Positions 47,191-57,400 of a stretch of DNA of 64,000 nucleotides are shown here, in pieces (the stretch's first letter is position 1; each line of letters opens with the position of its first letter). Source of the DNA: JBMNHG01 sp045627705 (GTDB taxonomy: Bacteria > Verrucomicrobiota > Kiritimatiellia > RFP12 > JBMNHG01); the NCBI GenBank assembly GCA_045627705.1, contig JAZQOE010000124.1, forward strand, positions 1-64,000. Direction: 5' to 3'. The position numbers and the translations under genes are program-made. Under the pieces are notes generated by a model. It saw only the letters and a list, made by a program, of their open reading frames with translations, was not told the origin of the DNA and ran no database searches.

Positions 47191-49113
47191 ATGCGTTCGT
47201 TCCTGAAATTCATGTCGGGACTTGTAAAGGTTGTCCTATGCATGATCGGGTTGCTGGTTGTTGTGCTGGCACTTTTCCTGAATGCCTGCTCGCGGCGAGT
47301 CCCCGATGCCCTTGCGCGCCGTATCGAGGATGCGCTTTGCACGGATGCGATCTGCGTTCGCTTCGATACCGCCGCATTCAATTTGTTCGAGGGCATCACC
47401 TTCAATCGTATGCGGCTCTACGCGCGTGGAATGCTCGGCCAGCCGCTTGTGGAAGTCGATAGCCTTCATGTCGGGCTAACCCTACGCTTTGGAAGTTCGA
47501 TACCGGAATGTATCGATTCGCTTTCATTGCGCGGCCTTGATTTCGCAGAGTTCCCCGATTTCGACAGACTGGGCGGCCTGTTGGCCGATACCGCGGAGGA
47601 TGCCGGCGATGATCCCGGGTCTTCAGCGTATTCTTGGATGATGCGCCCAATCGACTTGGATATCCGCGATTTCAATTTCCTCGGCACTAGAATCGAGACT
47701 GTCACATCGCGTGTCACGCTGCGCGGGCGCATCTTCCACTTCGATGATTTCCGGTTGCACTGGGCCGGTGAAAACTGGCCCGAACACGCCATCGGAGAAT
47801 TGACGCACAATATCGACGAGGGTTCATTCCGTTTTTCGCTCGACGGATATGCCACCCCAAAACCGCTTTATCCTATTTTCCATGCGATCGGTGCGAACGG
47901 CGTGGTGAGGTTTTGCGAAGACTTCTCGAATTTCCATTCGCCCCTTGAGACGAAGTTCGAGCTTTTGCAGCGCGACATGGCTTCTCCGACGGAGATTAAG
48001 GTGTCGTTGGACGGAGGAGGCTTCGACTATCTTGGCATGCCACTTGCGCATGCCCGCGCCGTGGTGACCTATTCCGAGGGCGGCATTAGAAACCAGGTGA
48101 AGGTCAAGTCGCTTTTCGCGGAGCATGGCACAGGCGTTGTTTCCGGCGATATGGAACTCGATCCAGATTGCGAGTGCCTGTCGATGAACCTGAAATCCAC
48201 GGTCGCTGTTCCGGTGGTTGCAAGGGTGATCTCCGACTTCAATGCCGAACTTGCGTCGAATGTCGTCGCGGCGATTTCATTCGATGCGCCACCAACAATC
48301 ACTGCTTCGGGGAAGGTGAGCTTGGACGGAAGCGAGACCGTCGATCTGCGCGGGCATATTACGTCGGTCCATCCGTTTACGGTCATCGACGTGCCCGTGG
48401 AGAGCGCCGACAGCGATTATGCCCTGACCGAGAAATACTGCGATTTCCCGAACATGTCCGCGTCTGCGTTCGGCGGGATGGTGACAGGGCTTGTGCATCT
48501 TGCGGAAATTCCCGGCACCACGAACCAAGAGTGGATGGTGCATGGCGTGGGGGAGGGGACAGGCCTCAAATTCGGGGACTTCTGCCGCGATTTGTTCGCG
48601 TACACGAACTCTTTTGGCGGCGTGCTCAATGGCACATTCGACCTTTCCGCTCCGCTTGAGCGCGGGGCTTTCCCCACTGGATTCGGACATGCCAGGGTGC
48701 ATGACGGCATAATCGCGCGCATTCCGCTCTTCGCAGGCTTTACCGACTATCTCGCCGAGAATATCCCAGGTATCGACACTGTCGTCACACAGTCTGATTT
48801 GTCGGGTGATTTTGTCTGCACCAATCGCCAGTTCCGTACGGAGAATCTTCTTGTCGAAGGCGGATTCTTTAGCATGCGCGCGAGTGGCCGCTATCGCGAC
48901 ATCGACCATTCGCTTGATTTTGTCGCCAAGGTTCGTCTCCTTCGCGAGAAGACGCTTGCAGGCAAGCTTATCCGAATCGTCACCTTCCCATTTAACAAGT
49001 TCCTTGAATTCCGCGTGTTCGGCACTGCGGAAGAACCGAGGTGGGCGTACATTGGCATTTTGGACCGCGTGATCGATATCTTCCGTGGCGAAGACGAAGA
49101 AGCCGACGAATAG
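47191..49113 (+). CDS. AsmA/TamB-like envelope protein
   Basis: The 640-aa product has one N-terminal membrane helix (about 12-31). Long beta-rich repeats follow with no catalytic motif, ending in an AsmA-like C-terminal region (GVLNGTFDLSAPL, RVHDGIIARIPLFAGFTDYL, ASGRYRDIDHSLDFVAKVRLL). AsmA-family proteins bridge the periplasm and move or organise lipids at the outer membrane, which fits a Gram-negative cell. The gene has its own predicted promoter and no Shine-Dalgarno at a normal distance. It lies directly upstream of giant 2, which has a separate promoter. Confidence 0.8.
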   Translation: MRSFLKFMSGLVKVVLCMIGLLVVVLALFLNACSRRVPDALARRIEDALCTDAICVRFDTAAFNLFEGITFNRMRLYARGMLGQPLVEVDSLHVGLTLRFGSSIPECIDSLSLRGLDFAEFPDFDRLGGLLADTAEDAGDDPGSSAYSWMMRPIDLDIRDFNFLGTRIETVTSRVTLRGRIFHFDDFRLHWAGENWPEHAIGELTHNIDEGSFRFSLDGYATPKPLYPIFHAIGANGVVRFCEDFSNFHSPLETKFELLQRDMASPTEIKVSLDGGGFDYLGMPLAHARAVVTYSEGGIRNQVKVKSLFAEHGTGVVSGDMELDPDCECLSMNLKSTVAVPVVARVISDFNAELASNVVAAISFDAPPTITASGKVSLDGSETVDLRGHITSVHPFTVIDVPVESADSDYALTEKYCDFPNMSASAFGGMVTGLVHLAEIPGTTNQEWMVHGVGEGTGLKFGDFCRDLFAYTNSFGGVLNGTFDLSAPLERGAFPTGFGHARVHDGIIARIPLFAGFTDYLAENIPGIDTVVTQSDLSGDFVCTNRQFRTENLLVEGGFFSMRASGRYRDIDHSLDFVAKVRLLREKTLAGKLIRIVTFPFNKFLEFRVFGTAEEPRWAYIGILDRVIDIFRGEDEEADE

Positions 49114-49141
49114 CGCGTTGCGACAATTTCGAGAAACCCCC

Positions 49142-49170
49142 TTGCTTGATTTCCAGAATTATTGTAAATT
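49142..49170 (+). promoter_or_regulatory. Predicted promoter for giant 2
   Basis: TTGCTT, a 17-base spacer and TAAATT precede TAAGGAG (49196-49202) and ATG 49210. Confidence 0.5.
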
Positions 49171-49209
49171 GGCCAAAGTCGATTCGGTTCCCCTGTAAGG
49201 AGTTGCGTT

Positions 49210-52200
49210 ATGTCGTTCAATAAATCCCGCTCGTGTCGGTTGTTCGCCGGCGCAGTTGCCGCCTTGGCGGCGTTGTTGCCATCGGTTTCCCGTGGCGATG
49301 TCGCATTGTCGGGCCAGTTGCCATCCGGATACTGGACAGACTTGCTTCACCTCGGCTCAAATTTCAATACCGATGATTTGGTCCAGGGTGGCGACGATTG
49401 GCTTGCGGGGTGGGGTGGCCAGGCTAACCAGCACCCTTATCCCGGGCAGAAGTACACCGATCTGCGGACTTCCGGCTCCACGGCTACTCCGGGTTCCCTT
49501 GTCTGGACACCGTCTTCTTTCGATGGTGGCATCTGGCAGCCAAGCAACCGCGATTCATACACGAAATTCTGGCATGTCTATGTCATCGTGCCGGGGACCA
49601 GTCCCCGCGAGGTGTATTTTTATACTCGGCAGGATGACGATGTCCGCGTCTGGAACAATGGCATCCTGGCTTTCGAAAGCATCGGCTGGGATAACAATGC
49701 CGAGAAGGGGCCTTTCCCCGCAGTATTGGTTCCCGGGCAAAATTCGATAACCATCAGGCTCGACGAGGGCACCGGCGGCGACTACATGGCTATCCGTGTA
49801 ACCGACCGCAATAACAACCCATACAGCGATCTCACCTATTCGCTCGTCCCTAGTCCGGAGTTTTGCGATCCGCTCGCAGGCATTTCGGGGTTTACCTCGA
49901 CCAACGCCGCCAAGGTTGCGTTCCTGCCTTCTTTGCCGACTGCCACCGAATACCAGTTGTCGCTTTCCAATGACCCCGCCGAGCTGGATACCAACGGCTG
50001 GCTCGCTTATACCGAGGGCTTGCAGCCTGATTCTATCATCGACTTCCCCAAGCCGGCCACAAGCCTGGCTTCGATTGCCATCTATGCCTGGTTCCGCACC
50101 AATGGGGACGACTCCACCATTGAGTCCGTCTCAAATTCAATCCTCTACAATGTCACCCCTCCCGTGGCCGTGACAAAGGATATCGTTGTCCCAATCAACC
50201 CCGCGGCCGGCCGCGAAATCCTGCCCATCGAAATCGATGCCGGTTCACATGACGACTTTGTCGGCGTGCGCAGCATGGCGGTCTCCCCCGGCAAGATCAC
50301 CGGCAGCGGACCCGTCACTCTCACCGTTTACAATTCCCTCGGCGTCGCCGGTACCGCCACGGCCCAAATTACCGCCGTTCCCGCCGAAGGCCCGCTTCCC
50401 CACGGCAATTGGACGACAATGCTCCACCTGGGTACCATTTTCAACCAGGATGACCTTTCGAATTCCGGCGGCATCGATGCCGACCATCTCGAATCGTATG
50501 GCGGACAGGCCAACCAGAAGCCTTACCATGGCCTCACATACGATGGTCTTCCAACGGCCCTGCATGGTACCGCTCCGCTCACTTGGACGGCTTCCTACGA
50601 TTCCGATGGCCACTGGGAGCCTTCCGGCCGCGACAACTATATCAAGTATTGGCATGTCTATCTCAATGTCCCCGGCCCGACAAACCGTACCGCGCGCTTC
50701 AATTTCCTCCATGACGATAACGTCCGCGCCTGGAATAACGGTTCGCTTTTCTACTCCCGAAATTACGATGGCGCATGGCATTCCGTCGATACTCCTCTCG
50801 TTCCCGGCTTGAACTCCATTACTTTCAAGCTTGAAGAGGGCGGCGGCGGCGACTATTTCGAGGTCAACATGACCGACACCGCCGGCAATTTCATGGATGA
50901 TGTCACCTTCCAGCTTGATCCTACTGAGTTCAAGATCGAGAACCCGATTACGGGCAGCGTCGATTTCCTCGGCACAAACGCCCTCCGCGTGGCCAAGATG
51001 CCACGCGATCCCGGCGCGACTGCCTACCAGTTAACGCTCAGCGGCGATGAGGCTTCGATCGATTCCGACAATTGGCTCGAATACTTCCCCGGCATGACTC
51101 CTTCCGATTTGTTCTCTTTCGCCGAGCCAGCCGCCGACGGTCCGATTACGATCCACGCCTGGATGCGTTCCTCCATCGGTACGAACCACTACGAGGGCCC
51201 GTCGATCACCTACACCCACGACGTCCCGATCGTCAAAGTGAAGCCGGCCGACCTCGACATCGACCCCGTCAACGGCACCACCGTGCTGCCTTCGGATATC
51301 GATGATGGCACTTCCGATCCTGTCTCCGGGATCTATTCGCTCTCGGTCGTGCCACCTGTAATCTACGAACCCACGGATGTCACGCTCGTCGCGATGAACA
51401 ACGCCGGCCTCGTTTCCACCGCCACGACCTCGGTCGCCCCGTCGTTCTGGGCGGCTCTCGATGTCGTCGGCGACGATACCGCATACTCCACCCTCGAAGC
51501 CAGCTTCCAGGCCGTCGCCTACGGTTCCCCCGCGGCGACTGCCACGGTGTTCTGCTCGTGGAATTTCGGCGATGGTTCCGCCGCCGTCGAAGGCCAGGAC
51601 CTTTTCTCCACCACGCACCTCTATGATCGCCCCGGCGCATTCGATGTCTCGCTGACGATGACCAGCGCCCTCGGCGATGTCTCGGTAACCAATATCGTCA
51701 AGGCGATCAAGATTCTTGGCGACCGCTTTGTCGCTTCCGCCGATGCCGGCGCAGGCGTTTATCCGTACACCGACGAAACCCTCGCCAGCTCCGACATCGC
51801 CGCCGTAGTCGCCGCCGCGCAGCAGGCTTCCGCCGCCGGCGCCGAAGGCGTGGTCGTCGAGGTCGGGCCGGGCAGCTACGATCTTACGACGCAGATCGAC
51901 CTCGTCGAGCCTATCACCCTCCTCGGCGTCGCCGGCCCCGCGGACACGCATCTGCGGCAGACCGTCGATCAGCTGTGCGTTGTCACCGTCTCCACGAATG
52001 CCACCGTCGCCGGTCTCACGCTCCACGGCAAGTTTATCTCCAATGACAACCGCGTTGGCGGCGGCATCCGCATGACTTCCGGCGTCGCCACCAATATCGT
52101 CGTCACCGATTGTACGGGCGGTGGCCACGCCATAGGCCCGCTGTATGGCTCCGCCTATCTCGATGGCGATGCGTACATGGTTGACAGCTCAGTCGTCAAC

Positions 52201-54234
52201 AACCGCAACTGGTACAATGGCGGCGCCCTCTGGATCAAGGGCTCCGCCATCGCGGACCGCTGCGAAATTGCCTACAACTACGGAAGCGCCCAGCACCACT
52301 CCGGCGATGGCGGCGCGGGCGTTCGCATGGAGTCCGGCACCGTCCGCAACTGCTTCATCCACCACAATGAATCCATCTACCACGCCGGTGGCGGCGTTCG
52401 CATAGACAATGGTCTCCTGGAGAACTGCACGATCGTGGCCAACCAGGTCGGCGCGTCCGACAATGTGTCCGGCATGGGCGCCGGTGGCGTCCGCCACAAC
52501 GGCGGCACCGTCCGCAACTGCATAATCTACGGCAACCATGACTATGCCGGAACCCCGTCCGATTACGCCGGTACTGGCGGCGCCACCTATTCCTGCGCCC
52601 CCGAACTCGTGAGCGGCACGGGCAACATCGCGCTCGATCCGCTGTTTGCCGATGTCGCGTCGGGCGACTATCGCCCCCAGGCATCGTCGCCATGCGTCGA
52701 TTCCGGCACGGCCATCGATCCTTCGGTTGCGCTCGACTTCTCTCTTGGCGCGCGCGTTGTCGATGGCAACGGCGATGGCACCCCCGCTATCGACATGGGA
52801 TGCTTCGAGTACGTCCGCGACACCTCGATCTTCGACTGCTCGTTTGTTGTCGAAGGCGACTCCGCCGCGCTTGGTTCTCTTGACGCATCCTTCACGGCCA
52901 CGCTCTACGGAAGCTTTGCCGCCACGTCTTCCGTGACTTGCGCCTGGGATTTCGGCGATGGCTCCGAATTGGTCACCGGCCACAATCTCTTCGAGGTCGG
53001 GCACAAGTACGATTCGCTCGGGCTTTTCACGGTGACCCTCTCCGTGGTCAACTCGCTTGGCGAATCGGTCTCCTTCGCCCGCCCCGACTGCATCTGCGTC
53101 CTTTCCTCCCAAGTCTATGCCGCGACCAATGGCGCCGCGATCTTCCCGTACGCTACTCCCGAAACCGCGGCGACCGACCTCGGCGAGGCGTTCAAGGTCG
53201 TGCCGCGCGCATTCGACTGCGGCGCCACTTCCGCCGTTGTCTCGATCGGACCCGGCGAATTCACGATTTCGTCGGAGTTCGCGCTTGACAAGCCAATCAC
53301 CGTCATCGGCTCCGGACGCGACGCCACCCACGTGCGGCAGGTCTCCGACGACCAGCGCGTTTTCGTGATATCCGATCCCGCCGCGATTGTCTCCAGCCTC
53401 ACGGTCCATGGCAAATATACCCCGAACAACCGCTGGGGCGGCGGTATCCATCTGACTGGCGGCATGGCCACCAATGTCGTCGTCACCGGCTGCACAGGCG
53501 GCGGCCACGCGATTGGCGGACTCTGCGGTTCGGTCTATCTCGGCGGCAGCAACGCCACCCTCGTCGATAGCCTTGTCATCAGCAACCGCTATGATTATAA
53601 CGGCGGCGGCGTCTGGCTTGAGAGCGACAGCGCGCTCGTGGACCGCTGCGAGATCGCATGGAACCGCGGTTCGATGCAGCACCACTCCGGCGACGGCGGC
53701 GGCGGCGTCCGCATTTGGGTGGGTACCGTCCGCAACTGCCTCATTCACCACAATACGTCCATCTTCCATCCGGGTGGCGGCGTCCGCAACTATTTCGGCA
53801 CGCTCGAGAACTGCACCATCGTCGATAACTCCGTCGAACAGAATGGCATCGGCAATGGCGGGGGCGTCTTCCAGCAGGGCGGTACCGTCCGCAATTGCAT
53901 CATCGCCGGCAACCGCTGCGACGATACGAACCAGGGCGGCGTCAATGCTGGTCCCGAAGACTACCACATGCACGACAGCCAGTATGTAGCCAACACCTGC
54001 GCCCCCGAAGTTCCGGAGGAGAACGGCAACATCCGTCTCGCGCCCGTATTCAAGGACGCCGCGAATTGCGACTACCACATCGGCTTCTCCAGCCCGACTG
54101 TCGGCGCCGGCTCCTTCGTCGAGTGGATGGACGGCGCCGTCGATCTCGATGGCGAAATCCGCGTCCTCGGCCGTGCGGTTGACATGGGTTGCTACGAGAC
54201 CCGCCTCCCCGGTACGCTGATCTTCATCAGATAG
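49210..54234 (+). CDS. Giant secreted PKD/beta-helix protein 2 (1674 aa) with GTLIFIR tail
   Basis: A signal peptide (about 1-29, LLPSVSRG) is followed by a PA14-like module (36-210: YTRQDDDVRVWNNG, GTGGDYMAIRVTD). An Ig-like module (217-393), a second PA14-like module (394-573) and a second Ig-like module (576-745) come next. Two tandem units follow, each a PKD domain (CSWNFGDGS near 780; CAWDFGDGS near 1250) plus a right-handed beta-helix with Cys/Asn-rich turns (NCTIVANQ, GGVRHNGGTVRNCIIYGN). The chain ends DMGCYETRLPGTLIFIR. PKD and PA14 domains are common in surface glycan-binding or adhesive proteins. The gene has its own promoter and a strong downstream hairpin. Confidence 0.86.
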   Translation: MSFNKSRSCRLFAGAVAALAALLPSVSRGDVALSGQLPSGYWTDLLHLGSNFNTDDLVQGGDDWLAGWGGQANQHPYPGQKYTDLRTSGSTATPGSLVWTPSSFDGGIWQPSNRDSYTKFWHVYVIVPGTSPREVYFYTRQDDDVRVWNNGILAFESIGWDNNAEKGPFPAVLVPGQNSITIRLDEGTGGDYMAIRVTDRNNNPYSDLTYSLVPSPEFCDPLAGISGFTSTNAAKVAFLPSLPTATEYQLSLSNDPAELDTNGWLAYTEGLQPDSIIDFPKPATSLASIAIYAWFRTNGDDSTIESVSNSILYNVTPPVAVTKDIVVPINPAAGREILPIEIDAGSHDDFVGVRSMAVSPGKITGSGPVTLTVYNSLGVAGTATAQITAVPAEGPLPHGNWTTMLHLGTIFNQDDLSNSGGIDADHLESYGGQANQKPYHGLTYDGLPTALHGTAPLTWTASYDSDGHWEPSGRDNYIKYWHVYLNVPGPTNRTARFNFLHDDNVRAWNNGSLFYSRNYDGAWHSVDTPLVPGLNSITFKLEEGGGGDYFEVNMTDTAGNFMDDVTFQLDPTEFKIENPITGSVDFLGTNALRVAKMPRDPGATAYQLTLSGDEASIDSDNWLEYFPGMTPSDLFSFAEPAADGPITIHAWMRSSIGTNHYEGPSITYTHDVPIVKVKPADLDIDPVNGTTVLPSDIDDGTSDPVSGIYSLSVVPPVIYEPTDVTLVAMNNAGLVSTATTSVAPSFWAALDVVGDDTAYSTLEASFQAVAYGSPAATATVFCSWNFGDGSAAVEGQDLFSTTHLYDRPGAFDVSLTMTSALGDVSVTNIVKAIKILGDRFVASADAGAGVYPYTDETLASSDIAAVVAAAQQASAAGAEGVVVEVGPGSYDLTTQIDLVEPITLLGVAGPADTHLRQTVDQLCVVTVSTNATVAGLTLHGKFISNDNRVGGGIRMTSGVATNIVVTDCTGGGHAIGPLYGSAYLDGDAYMVDSSVVNNRNWYNGGALWIKGSAIADRCEIAYNYGSAQHHSGDGGAGVRMESGTVRNCFIHHNESIYHAGGGVRIDNGLLENCTIVANQVGASDNVSGMGAGGVRHNGGTVRNCIIYGNHDYAGTPSDYAGTGGATYSCAPELVSGTGNIALDPLFADVASGDYRPQASSPCVDSGTAIDPSVALDFSLGARVVDGNGDGTPAIDMGCFEYVRDTSIFDCSFVVEGDSAALGSLDASFTATLYGSFAATSSVTCAWDFGDGSELVTGHNLFEVGHKYDSLGLFTVTLSVVNSLGESVSFARPDCICVLSSQVYAATNGAAIFPYATPETAATDLGEAFKVVPRAFDCGATSAVVSIGPGEFTISSEFALDKPITVIGSGRDATHVRQVSDDQRVFVISDPAAIVSSLTVHGKYTPNNRWGGGIHLTGGMATNVVVTGCTGGGHAIGGLCGSVYLGGSNATLVDSLVISNRYDYNGGGVWLESDSALVDRCEIAWNRGSMQHHSGDGGGGVRIWVGTVRNCLIHHNTSIFHPGGGVRNYFGTLENCTIVDNSVEQNGIGNGGGVFQQGGTVRNCIIAGNRCDDTNQGGVNAGPEDYHMHDSQYVANTCAPEVPEENGNIRLAPVFKDAANCDYHIGFSSPTVGAGSFVEWMDGAVDLDGEIRVLGRAVDMGCYETRLPGTLIFIR
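51450..54210 (+). repeat. Tandem internal duplication (PKD plus beta-helix) in giant 2
   Basis: Two units of about 1.4 kb (roughly 51450-52830 and 52840-54210) have the same domain order and similar protein sequence, for example EIAYNYGSAQHHSGDGG versus EIAWNRGSMQHHSGDGG. Confidence 0.75.
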
Positions 54235-54249
54235 CCGGTTCCCGGTCGC

Positions 54250-54303
54250 AAAAAAACGGAGCGCCGCGAAATGCCCCCGCATTTTCGCGGCGCGCCGTTT
54301 TTT
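54250..54303 (+). terminator. Strong GGCGCGCC-family terminator after giant 2
   Basis: Arms 54250-54274 and 54279-54303 pair over about 24 bp with one mismatch and one bulge around CCCC. Each end has an A or T run, so the hairpin can work as an intrinsic terminator in both directions. It starts 15 bases after the stop. Confidence 0.85.
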
Positions 54304-54331
54304 CTTCGCTCGCCAGCGCAATCTTTTCCGC

Positions 54332-54360
54332 TTGATTTAAATAATGATACCATCTATACT
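54332..54360 (+). promoter_or_regulatory. Predicted promoter for giant 3
   Basis: TTGATT, a 17-base spacer and TATACT are close to the sigma70 consensus. AGGAG (54394-54398) lies 7 bases before ATG 54406. Confidence 0.65.
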
Positions 54361-54405
54361 TGCGCTAATTGATGGCTTGGGTTCATCAATGTCAGGAGAA
54401 CAGCT

Positions 54406-57400
54406 ATGTCCATGCGTTTCGTTTCGCAAGTGCTCGCGGCGGCGGCCGCTGGCCTTTTCCTTTGTGCGTCGGCCAAGGCCGATGTCGCGATGACCGGTCC
54501 TCTGCCCAATGGGTACTGGACGGACCTCCTCCATCTGGGAGCCAACTTCCAGACCGATATGTTTACCTCCAATGGCCCCAACCTTGATACCGACCTTCTT
54601 TCTGGTTATGGCGGTGAAGCCAACCAGGAACCTAGCGACGGCCTTGTCTATGCCGGCCTATCGAGTGTCAAGAGCACATCGCAGGAGCCGAGCGGCCAGC
54701 TTACCTGGACGGCGATGCACGATTCCGATGGCATTTGGCAGCCTAGCAATGTCGATAATTACATCAAATACTGGCACACATATCTGATTGTTCCAGGCGC
54801 CACGGCCCGCGGCGCCAAGATCTACACTCGCCAGGATGACGACCTCCGCATCTGGATCAACGGCGCAGTTGCCGTCAACAGCCCCGGTTATTCCGACAAC
54901 GAGAAGGGCCCGTTCGATATTACCCTCCAGCCGGGCATGAATTCGGTTACCATCAAGCTCGTAGAGGGTGGCGGCGGCGACTACATGGCCGTCCGGATGA
55001 CCGATACAAATGGCCAGTATTTCGATGATATCACATACGCGTTGTTTCCCGCGAAGCTGACGCTCGTCAACCCTGTCACCGGCAGCGAAGGCTACATCTC
55101 CGGCGATAGCGTCAAGATCTCCAGGTTCCCGTCTGTCGCCGACGCGGTTTCCTACCAGTTCACGCTTTCCGACGATCCATCGTCCGTTTCCGGCGCCGCG
55201 TGGAAGCCGTATGTGAATGGCATGATCCCCGAAGACGAAGTCTCCATCACTCCGCCGGCGGCAAGCGGCGATGAGGTCACGGTCTATGCGTGGTTCCTCC
55301 ATTCCGACGGCACCCTTTCCTGCGATTCGGATTCAATCGTCTGGACATCCGCCGCCCCGACGGCAAAGGCCAAGGCATCGCTCTCGATCCCTATCAATGT
55401 CACGGCCGGCACTGTCATTGCGCCCGAACTGGTGGATGACGGCTCCGAAAGCGGCGACATCGGCATCTACTCGGTGTCTGTCTCCCCGGACCGCATCTAC
55501 GGCGACACTGATGTGACGCTCACGGTCATGAACAACGCCGGCGTCATCGCCACCGATACCGTGAGGGTCTCCCTCTCTTCCAAGCTCGACATCCATGTTT
55601 CGAACAGTGGCGACGACACCACCGGCGACGGCACGGTCGGCAACCCATACGCCACGATCCAGAAGGCGGTCTCCGTGGTTGCGGACGGCGGGGCGATCTA
55701 CCTGGCCTCCGGCACCTACTTCGACGGAGAGTCGTATCCCTACGCCGTTTCAGGCATCTCCATCTGCAAGGAACCCGGCGACGCCGGCACTGCCATCCTC
55801 GATGGCGGCAACGCTTCCGGCAATCTCTTCACCGTGTCTTCCGGCTCGCTCGCCCTTGTCGACCTCGTTATGATGGGCACGACCGACGAACTCGTCTTCG
55901 CCACGCAATCCGCCCTCGCCGTCACAAACTGCGTCTTCACCCAGACCCAGCAGAACCGCGTTGGCTATAAGACGGGCGCCATCGAGCTGAACACGCATTC
56001 CTCCCTCGACGCATTCGGCTCCACCTTCCGCGACATGACCGTGACGGCAGTGATCCGCCTGTCCGGCAGCAATTCGGAAGGCAGCGTTGTCACCCTGCGC
56101 AACTGCCTGTTCGAGAACAACGCTGTCGGTTGCGACCTCGGCAGCAACAACCATGAGGGCAGCCTGATCTATACCCGCGTCAATGGCGGCTCGGCCTTCA
56201 ACTTCTACGACACGGTCTTCCGCAACAACTCCACGTATGATTGGGGAGTACACGACGCATACATGTCCCCGATCGTCTATTCGGACTTCACGCCCCTGGA
56301 CATCGACCGCTGCCAGTTCATCGGCAACAGCGGCGGCAACCTGATCGGCATCTGCTACGCCAACGGCGACGTCCGCAACTCGCTCTTCGTCGAAAATCGC
56401 ACGCCTTACTCCATCGCGCACGGCTATTCCTCCACCGTCTCGTTCCGCAACTGCACCTTCGTGCGTGGCACGGGCGGTTTCACCGGCTACAGGGCCCATT
56501 CCGAACTCTACAACTGCATCCTCTACGGGCTGGACCACTTGAACCATCGGGATCCGCATGGTGCCAGTGCCGATTATCTGACGCTCCATGATTCCTTCAT
56601 CTACGGCATCGACATGGCTTCCAGCGCCGAGCTCGGCTACTTTATCGGCGGCAGCTCGAATGTGACGATCGGCACCGACCCGCTGCTCGCCAATGTGGAC
56701 GTCCTTCCGTCCGACGCCGGCTTCGATGCCCGCCCGCTTCCCTACAGCCCCGTGATCGACGCCGGCGACAACTCCGCCATCCGCGCCAGCGCGACCGATC
56801 TCGCCGGCAGCCCCCGCGTGGCCAACAACTCGGACGCCTCCTCCGCGACAGTCGATCTCGGATGCTACGAATCGCTCTTCCACGCCGCCATCCAGCCGAC
56901 CTTCCAGTTCCCGGTCCCCGGATCGCTCAGCGGCTACCGCGGCGTGACATACCAGGTTCCTGTCACCATTTCCCCAGCCGTTTCCGGTTCCGTCTCCGCC
57001 CAGATCAGCTACGGCGAGGGCGTGACCGGTCCCGCCACCCTTGAGTTCCCCAATGGCGCAGGTCCCGTCACCCTCGAGCTCGAACTCCTCTCCGGCGACG
57101 CCACTTCCGCTCGCGTCACCATCACCGAAAGCGGCATCTCCCAGGGTGTGCTTCCCGGCAGATTCGATGTGTTCATGGACGACATCGTGATCACCGTTGG
57201 CGGCGTGACGAACATCTACGTCCGCGAAGGCACCAGCTTTGACATTCCGGTCTCCCTCGCCCTCGAGGGCGCAGTCGCCCCTGGCGACGTAGCCTTCGCG
57301 ATCGACTCGGTTTCGGGATCCGGTACCAGCCAGGCCTCATGGATCGGCGGCGAAGCCGTGGTTCCCGCAGGCGCACACAGTTCGACCGGCTCCATCCATA

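Noticed and set aside
52189..54321. 710-aa minus-strand frame opposite giant 2
   Set aside because: It is antisense to a well-supported beta-helix protein and has no recognisable domains or start signals.
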